A DNA stretch of 64,000 nucleotides from Odocoileus virginianus (lineage: Eukaryota > Chordata > Mammalia > Artiodactyla > Cervidae). Where the stretch lies: positions 13,537,001 through 13,601,000 of the forward strand of contig NC_069684.1 in the NCBI RefSeq assembly GCF_023699985.2, given 5' to 3'. Below the pieces are notes generated by a model. That model was not told the origin of the DNA. It worked only from the letters and a program-made list of their open reading frames with translations, and did not search any database. Positions 22,037-32,774 of this stretch are shown here, piece after piece (the stretch's first letter is position 1; every line of letters starts with the position of its first letter). A program made the position numbers and the translations under genes.

Positions 22037-24470
22037 TGAGTTCTCGGTAACTCACAATCAGGCTTGTGATGAGTTGTTTAGAATTGACCACTCTTTCATC
22101 ATTTTACAAACGCTAAATGCTCTTGGAGGCTTTTTTTTTTTTTTAAACAATTCTAGGGAGGTCCTCAGTTTATTTTCAACATTAAAGATGCTAAAGCAAA
22201 TGTGAATCGAATGGAAAAGTTGAAGCTCTTGTCTGTAGGGCTACAGACTCAGAGTCTCCATTTGAAACAGCTGTGCGTTCAGTTTTCTCCTGCGACGCAT
22301 TTATTGACATTCTTGTTGTGTTGCCAGTGCTAGCTGGTAGCCAGCTGTTCTCATCATATTTTAATTAAAGAAGCATCCACACTATCAAGAAATATTCTGT
22401 GTAAAAGATGTGTAATGCACTCCTGCCACTGCTCCTGTATCAGATCTATCACCATGTTTAGGCTTTACCAATAGAATCTATTCTTATCCTTGCAGTCCTA
22501 CATCCCAGATAAAGTGTATTTAGTTGGGATCCCTGTACCTTTAAGGGAACTTGATCTCCCGACTCAAATTTAGATTTGTACATTTTGATGAAGAGAAGGC
22601 TCATATTTTTAATAGATTTTCAGGTGGATCTATTATTCAGAACAGGGATAAAGAAAAATGGCTGTAGACAGGTACCCCACTATATTCATTTTCAGTGCAA
22701 ATAAAATAATACTTATTTCTCATCTTAAAACTTCAGTCACCAATAGGAGACTTCTGGAGGTAAGTTAAAGACTAAGTAAAGTAGGAATAAAACATGGGAA
22801 AGGAAATTTAAGTTCAAATAGTGTATCTATTAACAGGCAATAGATGATGAATTGCTTGTAAAGAGTAGGTTATAAAATAGAAACTTTTCTACCATAATTT
22901 TACCTTTTTTAATCAACATATTAACAATAAGTATTTGTAAAAACTTCTGGAAGAGGATTTCTTGGAGGCAAAGGTCATATTTCAAGTTTATAAGCTCATG
23001 ATGCATCTGATAAGAAAGGACATAATCAATTTTAATAAATAATAATTTATAAATCGACAGATTACAATTTGCTGATATTCACTGTTTTTCTTTGCTCACC
23101 TTCCCATTAATCAAGTGAAGCAACTGGTTCAAAGCCATTGTCCATCTTGCTTCTTTCTCATAATGTAGAAAAGTTCACAGAAGTTCTGATTTTGCCTCTT
23201 TATACCCAACACCAAAATATATTATGGTATTGGCCAAACTCATCACTTTTTTGTATTCCTTCAAAATCACAATTTGTATTCCCCCAAATTGCATTTAAGC
23301 TCAGAATTCAGTAAGAAGTCTCAAGTTCCTACCAATATATAAGGCATCCCACCCACACTGTTATCCTTTCCCTCTCTTTCTTCAACATTCTTCTCTGGCC
23401 CTGGTTCTGCTGTTCACTTCACCCTCTTCCCCCACAAAACAGAGGGGGGGAAAAAAAAGACATTAATAACAGACTTTCTCTGGTGTCAGAGCAGTCAGCT
23501 CAGGACTGACTTATATAATAACTGAAGAAATAGTCTTGCAAATGTGACAATTTCTACTGCCTCGCCATTTCTACCTTCTTTAAATCACTTCTGTAGCCTT
23601 TCTCTTAAGAATCTCTCAGTGGTTGACTGCTTTTTAAAAGCCCCAAGGAAAAACCACTCAGTCACAAAGCCATCCCCAATCCACCTTCAATCTGGCCAAT
23701 TTCTTTCTCACCACCTTCAATCTGGCCAAAAGTAGACACTATGAGAAGAGAAACAATAGTACTAAAGAAAGGGAACTGAGAAAATGTTGCTTTCCCCCCC
23801 CACTTTCTCTCTGAAAGAAGAAAGAAACTTAGGTACAAGAAAAGAAATGGACAAGTAAGGAAACAGATGTAAGAAATGGACAAGGACAGAAAGCAAAATG
23901 CACACACACATACACACACACACAGCATAATGGGCAAAATTTTGGCTGAAAAGAATAACTGAATGGTAAAATGAAGTCCATGTTAGTAATGAAGTGACAA
24001 TTCTACCACGTAGTTTTAGGGGAAAGTTACTCGGCTTACTTCTAGTAAAATCTCAATTCCTTATCCCCATAGAATTGTTAGCACAGTAATGGAGTACAAC
24101 CAGGCAGTAAAAAGTTACTATTTTGAAGAAAAAAAAAAGTTCATTCTCCATTAAATTTGTAAACTTTGTTTCCGCAGTGCCTGAGGTACTGTTTCCAGAT
24201 TTATAGCCTAGTATTATGTGCACATACAGAATATCAAAATAAAACTTTAAGTGGGAAACTTAATAAGTTTTTTTTTTTTTTTTAGGAAAGCCAGTTTTCC
24301 TGTGAGATGCAAGCTAGTCCTCACACTCTAAGATTTATTCCAACAGCAGTAAAAATGTTCATATTTACTATCTGGTTCAGGACAAGTTAATAATTAGTCC
24401 TCAGTTCAATCATATTTCTGTATTATGTTAATCTAATAAAATTATGTCAATATTCAAACAAAATTCATCA
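22037..24470. other. Long stretch without recognised gene
   Basis: AT-rich. It holds a T run near 22130-22144, a T16 run near 24268-24283 and a 19-bp direct repeat, ccaccttcaatctggccaa, at 23681-23699 and 23711-23729 (30-bp period). None of the 63-91-codon frames shows a domain. Any older repeats here are too diverged for me to name. Confidence 0.45.
23901..23924. repeat. (CA)n microsatellite
   Basis: CA units with one T interruption. Confidence 0.95.
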
Positions 24471-24474
24471 GCTA

Positions 24475-24805
24475 TTTTAAGACTTCCTGAAATTCTACCT
24501 CCTCCACAAAGACTTGCCTCAATAGCAATTTCCTGCCCTGTTATCCTATCCTTGTCTTAATAAAACATTCATAAATCTGATCCCATGGGCAGCACTTCTA
24601 AAGAAATGATGGATGTCATTTTCTGGGATATTTACTAGATGTCCCCGAAGACCAAAGATACGATAACCCTGATTTTCAAAGGAATAGAGATCAGGAGAAA
24701 CAAAGTATATGGTCTTTGAAGTTAAGGCTATATTTTATATACTTTTTTACTGGCAGCACTTAGTAAGCATCTGTAACATACATGAATGAATGAATGAATG
24801 ACAGA
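24475..24805 (+). mobile_element. L2 LINE pieces with (TGAA)n tail
   Basis: 24475-24570 resembles the L2 segment (gaaattctacctcctccacaaagacttgcct). 24750-24805 resembles the L2 terminus (cagcacttagtaagcatctgtaac) and ends in tgaatgaatgaatgaatg at 24783-24800. The middle is not assigned. Confidence 0.45.
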
Positions 24806-25179
24806 AACTCAGATTCTGAAACTCAGATAAACTGGCAAATATAACATCTATCTTCTCTTGAAGTGAGAAATATGTAGATGAATTTTGACCCCTCAGAAAG
24901 AGCCCAGGCTCATTAAAAACAAATCATGCCAGGCTAAATCCAAGAGGATTTTATTCTTTGCCAGGTCCTGATCAGTTTGGATCAAAACATAATCAGCATA
25001 CTAATTAAATTTGTGAACGTTACAAAATTGGTGAGGAAAGTTAATATACTTGATAACAGAATGGAGATTCTACTTTATCTGGAAGATCTGAAAAACGGAC
25101 TATTTGAAATTTTAACAAAGATAAATGTAAATGATTTTCTAAAACTCTTAACTATGTGCATGATGAATTCTTAATTTTA
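24806..25179. other. No gene recognised
   Basis: The 65-codon frame at 24977-25174 is AT-rich and lacks any known motif. Confidence 0.45.
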
Positions 25180-25504
25180 ATTATTAGTTTATTTACTGTT
25201 GGCTGTGCTGGGTCTTCATTGCTGCGTGTGGGCCTTCTCTAGCTGCAGCGAGCAGGGGCTGCTCTCTAGTTGCGTCTCCTTGCAGTGGCTTTTCTTGTTG
25301 CAGAAGATGGGCTCTCGAGTGCCTGGGCTTCAGCTGTTGTAGCTTGCGGGCTCTGGAGTGTGTTCAGCGTTCATTAGTTGTGGTGCAAGGACTTAGTTGC
25401 CCCCTGCCACCCTGGCATGTGGAATCTTCCTGGACCAGGGATGGAACCCATGTTCCCTGAATTAGCAGTTAGATTCTTAACCACTGGAACATCAGGGAAG
25501 CCCT
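25180..25504 (-). mobile_element. CHR-type tRNA SINE, long form
   Basis: Full antisense copy with the extended body: gctgtgctgggtcttcattgctgcgtgtgggc, repeated ttgttgcag/gctctcgagtg-type phrases, ggcatgtggaatcttcctggaccagggatggaaccc (reversed B box) and accactggaacatcagggaagccc. Confidence 0.88.
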
Positions 25505-25815
25505 ACATCACTTTTTAGATTCATGAAAATTTTTTAAATGTAATGTAAGATGAGAGAATCTGGATTCAGTGGGATGAAAAATGTGGCATGAGAGTTACAG
25601 CATGAAAAATAATCAAAGTTTGCAAATGACCACAGATCAGTATGAGCCAATGATGTCAAATGACGACTAAAATGTTAATGTAAAGTTTAGTATTAACAAG
25701 ACTCTGCTATACAGATCATAAGAGTAAGTGGTCCACTGGCCCTGTATTAGGCAGAACACACGTTTTCCCTCTAGTGTGACACTTGAAGAGAAAACGCTAA
25801 GTGAAGAGCATTGAT
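25505..25815. other. No feature recognised
   Basis: AT-rich spacer between a CHR SINE and an L1 tail. Confidence 0.45.
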
Positions 25816-25828
25816 AAGGGCATGACCA

Positions 25829-26029
25829 GGTTGGATGCATGAGATGGGTGCTCAGGGCTGGTGCACTGGGAAGACCCAGAGGGATGGGATGGAGAGGGAG
25901 GTGGGAGGGGGGATCGGGATGGGGAACACATGTAAATACATGGCTGATTCAGGTCAATGTATGGCAAAAACCACTACAATATTGTAAAGTAATTAGCCTC
26001 CAACTAATAAAAATAAATGAGGGGGACAA
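25829..26029 (+). mobile_element. Young ruminant L1 3' end (201 bp)
   Basis: ggctggtgcactgggaagacccagagggatgggatgg, then ggaacacatgtaaatacatggctgattc, then caatattgtaaagtaattagcctccaactaataaaaataaa. Perfect 13-bp duplication aagggcatgacca at 25816-25828 and 26030-26042. Confidence 0.93.
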
Positions 26030-26147
26030 AAGGGCATGACCAAGATGATGAGACGCTCTAAAGCCACATCGGATGAGAAACTAAGAAACGTGGGGCATCC
26101 AAGTTGAGGGATATAAATAGTGGCCTTCAGGTTTGTTTTCACTTGTT

Positions 26148-26314
26148 TCAGTTCAGTTCACTCACTCAGTCATGTCCGACACCCTGTGACCCCATGGGCT
26201 ACAGCACACCAGGCCTCCCTATCTATCACCAGCTCCTGGAGTTTACTCAAACTCATGTCCATTGAGTCGGTGATGCCATCCAACCATCTCATCCTCTGTC
26301 ATCCCTTTCTCCTC
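26148..26314 (-). mobile_element. BovB 3' end fragment
   Basis: cagttcagttcactcactcagtcatgtccgac..gatgccatccaaccatctcatcctctgtcatccctttctcctc; no clear target duplication. Confidence 0.9.
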
Positions 26315-26329
26315 AACTTAAACTAACCA

Positions 26330-26755
26330 CCATCTTGTACTTTGTGTTTATGCATCCCTTCCTTTCATCTTACATAATCAGATCTCTCATCTTAAAAGTA
26401 TAGTTTTAATTTTAATTGCTTTTTACTCTATAAAAAGATATCATGTTGAATGTATTCTTTTAGAACTGTTTCACTTAACGTTTCACATTTGTAGGATCCA
26501 TCTTTTTTGTTTTTGTTCAATAATTTATACTGCTAAATAATATTACATTGAATGAATATACAAAGTTGATCATCCATTCTACAGTCAATGGGGCTGTAAG
26601 GTTATTTCAGGTTTTTGCTATTGTGATTAGTTTTGCCAAGAACATTCTTATATGTCTCCTGGAGTATTTTCACAAAGGTTGAATGGGATTACTAGAAGGT
26701 AGGATATGTAAATGTTTGGTCCAAAATTTAAAGGAACATCATAAGGAGGAGGACT
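26330..26755 (-). mobile_element. Old L1 3' region, antisense
   Basis: ttgatcatccattctacagtcaatggggctgtaagg, tttttgctattgtgattagttttgccaagaacattcttatatgtctcctggagtattttc and gaatgggattactagaaggtaggatatgtaaatg follow the reversed L1 order. Confidence 0.6.
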
Positions 26756-26782
26756 ACAATAATTAAAGCACAATATGAGGAA

Positions 26783-27605
26783 AGCCAGGCTGGATGAAAC
26801 ACAAGCTGGAATCAAGATTGCCGGGAGAAATATCAATAACCTCATATATGCAGATGACACCTTCCTTATAGCAGAAAGCGAAGAGCCTCTTGATGAAGGT
26901 GAAAGAGGAGAGTGCAAAAGCTGGCTTAACACTCAACATTAAAAAAACGAAGATCATGGCATCTGGTCCCATCACTCCATGGCAAATAGATGGGAAAACA
27001 ATGGAAACATTGTGAGACTTTATTTCTGGGGGCTCCAAAATCAATGCAGATGGTGACTGCAACCATGAAATTAAAAGATGTTTGCTCCTTAGAAGAAACA
27101 CTATGACCAACGTAGACAGTATATTAAAAAACAGAGACATTACTTTGCCAACAAAGGTCCGTATAGTCTAAGCTATGGCTTTTCCAGTAATCATGTATGG
27201 ATATGGGAGTTGGACTATAAAGAAAGCTGAGCATCAAAGAATTGATGGTTTTGAACTGTGGTGTTGGAGAAGACTCTTGAGAGTCCCTTGGACTGCAAGG
27301 AGTTCCAACCAGTCCATCCTAAAGGAAATCAGTTCTGAATATTCATTGGAAAGACTGATGCTGAAGCTGAAGCTCGAATACTTTGGCCAACTGATGCGAA
27401 GAACTGACTCATTAAAAAAGACCCTGATGCTGGGAAAGATTGAGGGCAGGAGGAGAAGGAACAACAGAGGATGAGATGGTTGGATGGCATCCTGACTCGA
27501 TACATGAGTTTGAGCAAGCTCTGGGAGTTGGTGATGGACAGGGAAGCCTGGCGTGCTGCAGTCCACGGGGTCACAAAGAGTTGGACATGAGTGAGTGACT
27601 GAACT
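26783..27605 (+). mobile_element. BovB 3' part (0.8 kb)
   Basis: Begins gccaggctggatgaaacacaagctggaatc, in the RT palm; the codons for YAD of the YADD motif are readable near 26845 (ctcatatatgcagatgacacc). It ends gagtgagtgactgaact. Stops and indels throughout; the 99-codon frame at 27175-27474 covers the post-RT region. Confidence 0.93.
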
Positions 27606-27735
27606 CACCCTGGAGTCAGATGACTTTCAACGGAATCCAGGTTTTGCTGTTCAAAGGTGGTGTGACCATGGACAATTCATTTTGTTAATTTCTAAGAAAT
27701 TCTTGTTGAGATTTAATGTGAAAATATAAAATCTC
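27606..27735 (+). mobile_element. MIR SINE fragment
   Basis: cctggagtcagatgactttcaacggaatccaggttttgctg, then gtggtgtgaccatggacaattca. Confidence 0.6.
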
Positions 27736-27774
27736 TCTGTAAATTATAGTGATATAGAAATATGATTTTTAAAA

Positions 27775-27865
27775 ATAGACAACAGAAATCTACCATTCAC
27801 AGTTCCAGAGGCTCAAAGTCTGAGATCAAGGTGCCAGCATCATCACGTGAGTGCCCTCTTCCAGG
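27775..27865 (-). mobile_element. MLT1-type LTR fragment
   Basis: gacaacagaaatctaccattcacagttccagaggctcaaagtctgagatcaaggtgccagca is a reversed MaLR LTR segment. Confidence 0.65.
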
Positions 27866-28097
27866 AAGCAGACTTCTCATTGTAAAATATGGCACTATTT
27901 TTACAAATAGATGTGTTATTTTGTGTGTTACTGAGAGGGTAGCAGGCAGGAAGCCTAGGAGTCTCCAAAGGAGGAAATAGGCTGCAAGTGTCAAGAGGTT
28001 TTTTATCTCTCTCTTAAACGGCAGAAGGAAACAAATTACAAGTGTCAGTTTTTTTCCCCTTCTCTATACAAAATTAAAAGGAGTTTTTTTTTTAAAA

Positions 28098-28469
28098 TTC
28101 TGTGTTGCCATGATGACACCTGGTTCTACCTGAACTTAACTTTTCTCAAACCTTGAGCTAACCAATGTGTTTTTCTTATGGAAATGTATTTCTTAAGCTA
28201 TGTTAATGAACTATGTATTTACCTTAGACTCTGTCTTTCTTCAAATCGGTTTACCTAAAACTCAGAACCAACGAACCAGTATGTTTTACTCATACAAATG
28301 TTCTCTTAAGCTAGGTTAATGAGACTATGTATTTGTCTGGAAACCTGCCTTTCCTCAAGATTCATGTCAATCGTTTTATGGCCCGGCCCGGGATGACTCA
28401 GTTTGTGCCAATGTTATCTCAAAATGCATGTTGTGGGTGAGGGGCCTGGTGCCACTCTCTGAGTTTTGA
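28098..28469 (+). mobile_element. ERV LTR, left part (U3), split by BovB
   Basis: U3-like sequence on the plus strand that resumes at 30155. It holds a tandem imperfect duplication of about 87 bp with a 114-bp period (28158-28244 and 28272-28358; both contain cttaagcta.gttaatga and ctatgtattt). Direct repeats of this kind are common in U3 enhancers. Resembles a ruminant LTR (BTLTR1-like). Its left edge, perhaps the tgttgcc near 28102, is uncertain. Confidence 0.65.
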
Positions 28470-28475
28470 GACATT

Positions 28476-28908
28476 CAGTTCAGTTGCTCAGTCGTGTCCA
28501 AGTTTTTGAGACCCCGTGGACTGCAGCACGCTAGGCTTCCCTGTCCATCACCAACTCCCAGAGCTTATGCAAGCTCATATCCATTGAGTCAGTGATGCCA
28601 TCCAACCATCTCATCCTCTGTCGTCACCTTCTCCTCCTGCCCTCAATCTTTCCCAGCATCAGGGTCTTTTCCAATGAGTCAGTTCTTCGCATCAGGTGGC
28701 CAAAGTATTGGAGTTTCAGCTTCAGCATCAGTCCTTTCAATGAATATTCAGGACTGATTTCCTTCAGGATTGACTGGTTGGATCTCCTTGCAGTCCAGGG
28801 AACTCTCAAGAGTCTTCTCCAACACCACAGTTCAAAAGCATCTATTCTTTGGTGCTCAGCTTTCTTTACAGTCCAGCTCTCACATCCATACATGACCACT
28901 GGAAAAAC
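28476..28908 (-). mobile_element. BovB, 3' part, inserted in an LTR
   Basis: Minus-strand BovB beginning with its 3' end (cagttcagttgctcagtcgtgtcc). The target duplication gacatt lies at 28470-28475 and 30155-30160. Interrupted at 28909 by a solo LTR and continues at 29455. Confidence 0.93.
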
Positions 28909-29091
28909 TGTCAGGCGAGTGTATGCTCCTCGGTTCTTTGTCTCATCACAACAAAGATTTGGAGTGACAGACATTAAAACCCCCTCGGCGGGGGCTCTCA
29001 GGTCTTGGACAGACTGTGTTATAGCCCTCAGGTCTCGAACGGACTGTGTTATAGCTCCTTGAGAAATCAGTGTTACAGTTCAGTGTTACAT

Positions 29092-29097
29092 TTTATT
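29092..29097 (-). promoter_or_regulatory. LTR polyadenylation signal AATAAA
   Basis: Within ctaaataaaatgtaac on the minus strand, in the R region of the solo LTR. Confidence 0.75.
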
Positions 29098-29256
29098 TAG
29101 AAGAGAGCAGAAAAATCCATCTTCAAGGCATGAGGGCACATCGATCCAAAGATGCAAAGAGAAGAGCACCCCATTGCATGGGAGAGAGAGAGAGAAAGAG
29201 CGTTCGCACACGGTGGGGATAGAGAGAGAGAGAGAGAGCACACGCTTGGCTCCTCC

Positions 29257-29263
29257 TTTTATA
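29257..29263 (-). promoter_or_regulatory. LTR TATA box
   Basis: TATAAAA on the minus strand within catataaaagga; spacing to AATAAA (about 165 nt) fits a U3/R boundary near 29230. Confidence 0.7.
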
Positions 29264-29454
29264 TGCTTTCTCCCCCCTGGGCCTGTCCTATGCAAATCGG
29301 GCTTAGGCAGGAGCCCTGTTCTACCTGAAGTCCTCACTCTGGTCCTTGGACCTTCCTTTGACCTTCCTCTGTTCTATTTTCGCAGGCTTTTCCCTTCCTT
29401 GTCTTTTAGCTACCACCATTTTGGACTCCTTTTCCCTATTCTAACTACCTAACA

Positions 29455-30154
29455 AAACTATAGCTTTGACTAGACAGACCTTTGATGGCAAAGTAATGTC
29501 TCTGCTTTTTAATATGCTGTCTAGGTTGGTCATAGCTTTTCTTCCAAGGAGCAAGCGTCTTTTAATTTTGTGGCTGCAGTCACCATCTGCAGTGATTTTG
29601 GAGCCCCCCAAAATAAAGTCTCTCAATGTTTCCATTGTTTCCCCATCTATTTGTCATGAAGTGATGGGACCAGATGCCATGATCTTAGTTTTCTGAATGT
29701 TGAGTGTTAAGCCTACCTTTTCACTCTCCCCTTTCACTTTTATCAAGAGGCTGTTTAGTTCTTCTCTGCTTTCTACCATAACGCTGGTGTCATTGGCATA
29801 TATGAGGTTATTGGTATTTCTCCTGGCAATCTGGATTCCAGCTTGTGCTTCATCCAGTCCAGCATTTTGCATGATGTAATCTGCATATAAGTTAAACAAG
29901 CAGGGTGACAATATACAGCCTTGGCATACTCCTTTCCCGATTTGGAACTGTTGTTCCATGTCCAGTTCTAACTGTTGCTTCTTGACCTGCATACAGATTT
30001 CTCAGGAGGCAGGTAAGGTGGTCTGGTATTCCCATCTCTTAAAGTGTTTTCCATAGTGTGTTATGATACAGTCAAAGGCTCTGGCATAGTCAATAAAGCA
30101 TAAGTAGATGTTTTTCTGGAACTCTTGTGCTTTTTCGATGATCCAACGGATGTT
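29455..30154 (-). mobile_element. BovB, continuation after the solo LTR
   Basis: Resumes exactly at aaactatagctttgactagac, giving a continuous BovB when the LTR and one aaac copy are removed. It is 5'-truncated in the RT domain (ccaacggatgtt). Confidence 0.93.
29654..29992 (-). pseudogene. BovB RT fragment with altered catalytic motif
   Basis: 112 codons covering motif B (CQGCILSPCLFNLYADYIMQ near 33-52) and motif C. The usual YADD is read as YAND here (NLIYANDTS), so one catalytic aspartate is lost. The end is open into the downstream KTKIMASGP region, unlike the copy at 17.6 kb. Confidence 0.9.
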
Positions 30155-30408
30155 GACATTTCCTTTCTCTAATTAGAAGCCTACTATTAGGTGTATAACT
30201 TCCTGTTAAAGACTAGCAGGGGGACACTCTTTCTGCCCCCTTCTGATGTCTCTGTCTGAAGCTTTCTCTATCTCTTTTATGCTTTAGTAAAACTTTATTA
30301 CACAAGAGTTCTGAGTGATCAAGCCTCGTCACTGGCCCCGGATTGAATTCCTCTCCTCTGGAAGCCAAAAATCCTGGTGTCTTTTGTGTCTCAGCATCAG
30401 CCTTTCAT
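30155..30408 (+). mobile_element. ERV LTR, right part (U3 end, R, U5)
   Basis: Continues the LTR from 28469: gacatttcctttctctaattagaagcc, TATAA at 30194-30198, a variant polyA signal AGTAAA near 30286, then ctttattacacaagagttctgagtgatcaagcctcgtcactggccccgg and an end near cagcctttca. Probably the same family as 28098-28469. Confidence 0.7.
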
Positions 30409-30732
30409 TACCACAGGGGGAAAAAAAAATAATTAGGACCAAAGGTGGGAGTTTTATACCAAATATAAAAAAGAACTCTAAACAACTTAATCTATCCAAA
30501 GGTAGAATAAGCTTCCTGGAATGACTGATTTAAGACTGGTTCAGGGGTAAGTCTGATCTGAGTCTGGAATCTCCCTGCAGTATCGGGTCAGCAGGTAGGG
30601 GGTCACAAGGAAACAATGACAGGTGAGACTTCAGGACTGAATAGCTATGAAGGATTTGTGGCCAAAAAGCCAAGAACAGAAGCACAATAATGGGACATAG
30701 CCAGAGTACTCAGTCAGCTCTTTTGGGTATAC
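30409..30732. other. No feature recognised
   Basis: Begins with an A run (30421-30429); no repeat or frame assigned. Confidence 0.45.
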
Positions 30733-31168
30733 TGTGTGTTGTGAATGGAATTATGACTCCTCACCCAAGTACCCCACCAAAAATACATTGAAGTCCTAAA
30801 GCTATTTGGAAGTAAGTTCTTCGCACATGTAACAAAAATAAGATGAGATCATTAGGGTGAGACCTTGATCCAATATGGCTGGAGGGGGAATAATAACAAT
30901 CAGAGGGGAAGACAGTTGTGTGAAGAGACAGATACAGACAGGCAGAGATTGGAGTTATGCTGCCACAAACTAAGAAACATCTGGAGCTACCAGAAGTTGG
31001 GAGAAACAAAGAAGGATCCTCCCCTAAAGGTTTGAGGGAGTATAGCTTTGCCAATACCTTGATTCCAGACTTGTAACCTCCAGAATTGTGAGACAATAAA
31101 TTTCTGTTGTTTTAAGCCACTAAGTTTGTGGTAATTTGTTATGGCAGCCTAGGAAACTAATAGACAAT
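30733..31168 (+). mobile_element. MLT1-type MaLR LTR, near full length
   Basis: gaatggaattatgactcctcacccaagtac at the 5' side, gatgagatcattagggtgagaccttgatccaatatgg in the middle, then ccttgattccagacttgtaacctccagaattgtgagacaataaatttctgttgttttaagccac and gcagcctaggaaactaatagaca at the end. Contains its AATAAA. Confidence 0.85.
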
Positions 31169-32054
31169 GAATCATTAAAAGCCCAAAGAGCCCAAATCAA
31201 TTCCCTACTATGAGACAATTATACAGCAAGGATGTTGTGAAACAGATATCTTCATTGAATGAGAATTTGGACATGATGACCTCAAAAGATCCCTCCTGAC
31301 TCTGGGATTCTACACATATCCTTCCAGTAAAATTTTCATGCCAATAAATATGTAAGTTGCAGTTAATGCATTAGAAAGGTCAGGCAAACTAACATGTGCA
31401 CTCATTCAAACCCCATACACTTAAAATCAGATGTATTCAGCTTCCCAAAATACCATGTATCCACATATCTCTACCCATCAGTTCCAACATTTTCTTCTGA
31501 CTAGATGTAAAAAGGGAATTCTAATAAATTAATCCTATGAAAGTCATTTGAGACTATTAGCTACAATAAAAATAAAAAAATAAAACAAAGCACAGATAAT
31601 GACAAATTTGTTCTTCTCAAGTCTTGTGTCCTATCAAGAAATTTCCTGCTTAGAGATTTTTTAAAGAAAGAATGTCAGGGTATATAACTCCACTTTCTAA
31701 ATTGAGGGCCAGGAGTAAGAAAGTCCAAATTACTGAATTAGTGTTTGTACCATCATAATAAAGCAAGCTCATGATTTTCCAAAAGTTAAAAGTTACCACT
31801 GATATATTTTTCTCAGAAATGTTCTCAATGCTTTAGGAAAGCTACTAATGGACATGATTTACACCTCTGTTTAATCTATGTTTCTGCTCAGTATTTGCCT
31901 CGTTTTACAAACGTCAATATTTTCTTACATTTACACAGTATCTCCAGATTAATACACTCAGAGAGAGAAAGACACTCTATTTTACAGCTACACCCTGCCA
32001 CAAGACACTTGGAGGTTTTAAAATTAGAGCAAATGAGGTTTAATTTAATATCAC
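31169..32054. other. No gene or clear repeat
   Basis: AT-rich; the 75-codon frame at 31895-32122 has no domain. Confidence 0.45.
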
Positions 32055-32190
32055 TGTGTTTAAACAGTAAAGTAAGGGTGCTTTATAATCACCCTCATGG
32101 GGCTGTTGGGATAATTGAATAAGACAACCAGGGCAAAGCACTCAACCACTGGCTAGCAATCAGTCAATCTCCATTAAATATCAGTTACAG
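32055..32190 (+). mobile_element. MIR SINE fragment
   Basis: 3' half: tttaaacagtaaagtaagggtgctttataatcaccctcatggggctgttgggataattgaataag..gcaaagcactcaa. Confidence 0.6.
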
Positions 32191-32284
32191 GTTTCACACA
32201 GATGCAAGGATTGAGGGTCCATATTTGTGATTAAAATAAAATGTGTACAATTTTAAGATCCTTACCTTCATAATAACATGGTGA

Positions 32285-32508
32285 GAAGTGGCAGAGTATA
32301 GAGTAACATCCACAGAGCACAAGCTTCGGAGCCCACTAATTGAGGATTTAGACCCTGACTCATACTCAGTAGCTGTGTGATCTCAGGTAAGTTTCTAGTA
32401 TCATAATAGAGTTATTTTTAGGATCATTACCTGAGAATTAGATGCAGTGCTAATAAAATACCTAATGTGACACATTTGGCACACAGCAGGTATTTGACAA
32501 ATAGTAGA
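32285..32508 (+). mobile_element. MIR SINE, near full length
   Basis: gagtaacatccacagagcacaagcttcggagcc..gacc..cagtagctgtgtgatctcaggtaagtt..gacacatttggcacacagcaggtatttgacaaat. Confidence 0.75.
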
Positions 32509-32512
32509 AGTA

Positions 32513-32659
32513 GATCCCCTGGAGGAGGGCATGGCAACCCACTCCAGTATTCTTGCCTGGAGAATCCCAAGGACAGAGGGGCCTAGCAGGCTACAGTCCC
32601 TGGGGTTGCAAAGAGTCAGGCACAGCTGGACGACTAAGCCCTACTACCGACAGCACAGC
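32513..32659 (+). mobile_element. Bov-A SINE
   Basis: gatcccctggaggagggcatggcaacccactccag to gactaagccctactacc, with an 8-bp duplication agtagatc at 32509-32516 and 32660-32667 (the left copy overlaps the element by microhomology). Confidence 0.92.
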
Positions 32660-32774
32660 AGTAGATCAGAGGGGGCTTGCAGCCTGTGGTTCCCCGTCTC
32701 AGAGCTTCCTCTAAGGCCTTTGCACTCTTCTACACACAACTTTTATTTTTTGTAATAATTTGAATTCCTTTTCC

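Larger units (their letters stand above)
28909..29454 (-). mobile_element. Solo ERV LTR (546 bp), class I-like
   Basis: On the minus strand it begins TGTTAGG and ends CCTGACA, with a 4-bp duplication aaac (28905-28908 and 29455-29458) typical of gammaretroviral insertion. It contains a TATA box (29257-29263), a CT-rich stretch, AATAAA (29092-29097), and in U5 a 30-bp tandem duplication (28996-29025 and 29026-29055). Complete ends and no internal sequence mean loss of the provirus by LTR-LTR recombination. Exact family not assigned. Confidence 0.9.

Noticed and set aside
28592..29062. 156-codon frame on the plus strand
   Set aside because: It runs antisense through BovB and into the solo LTR; no own features.
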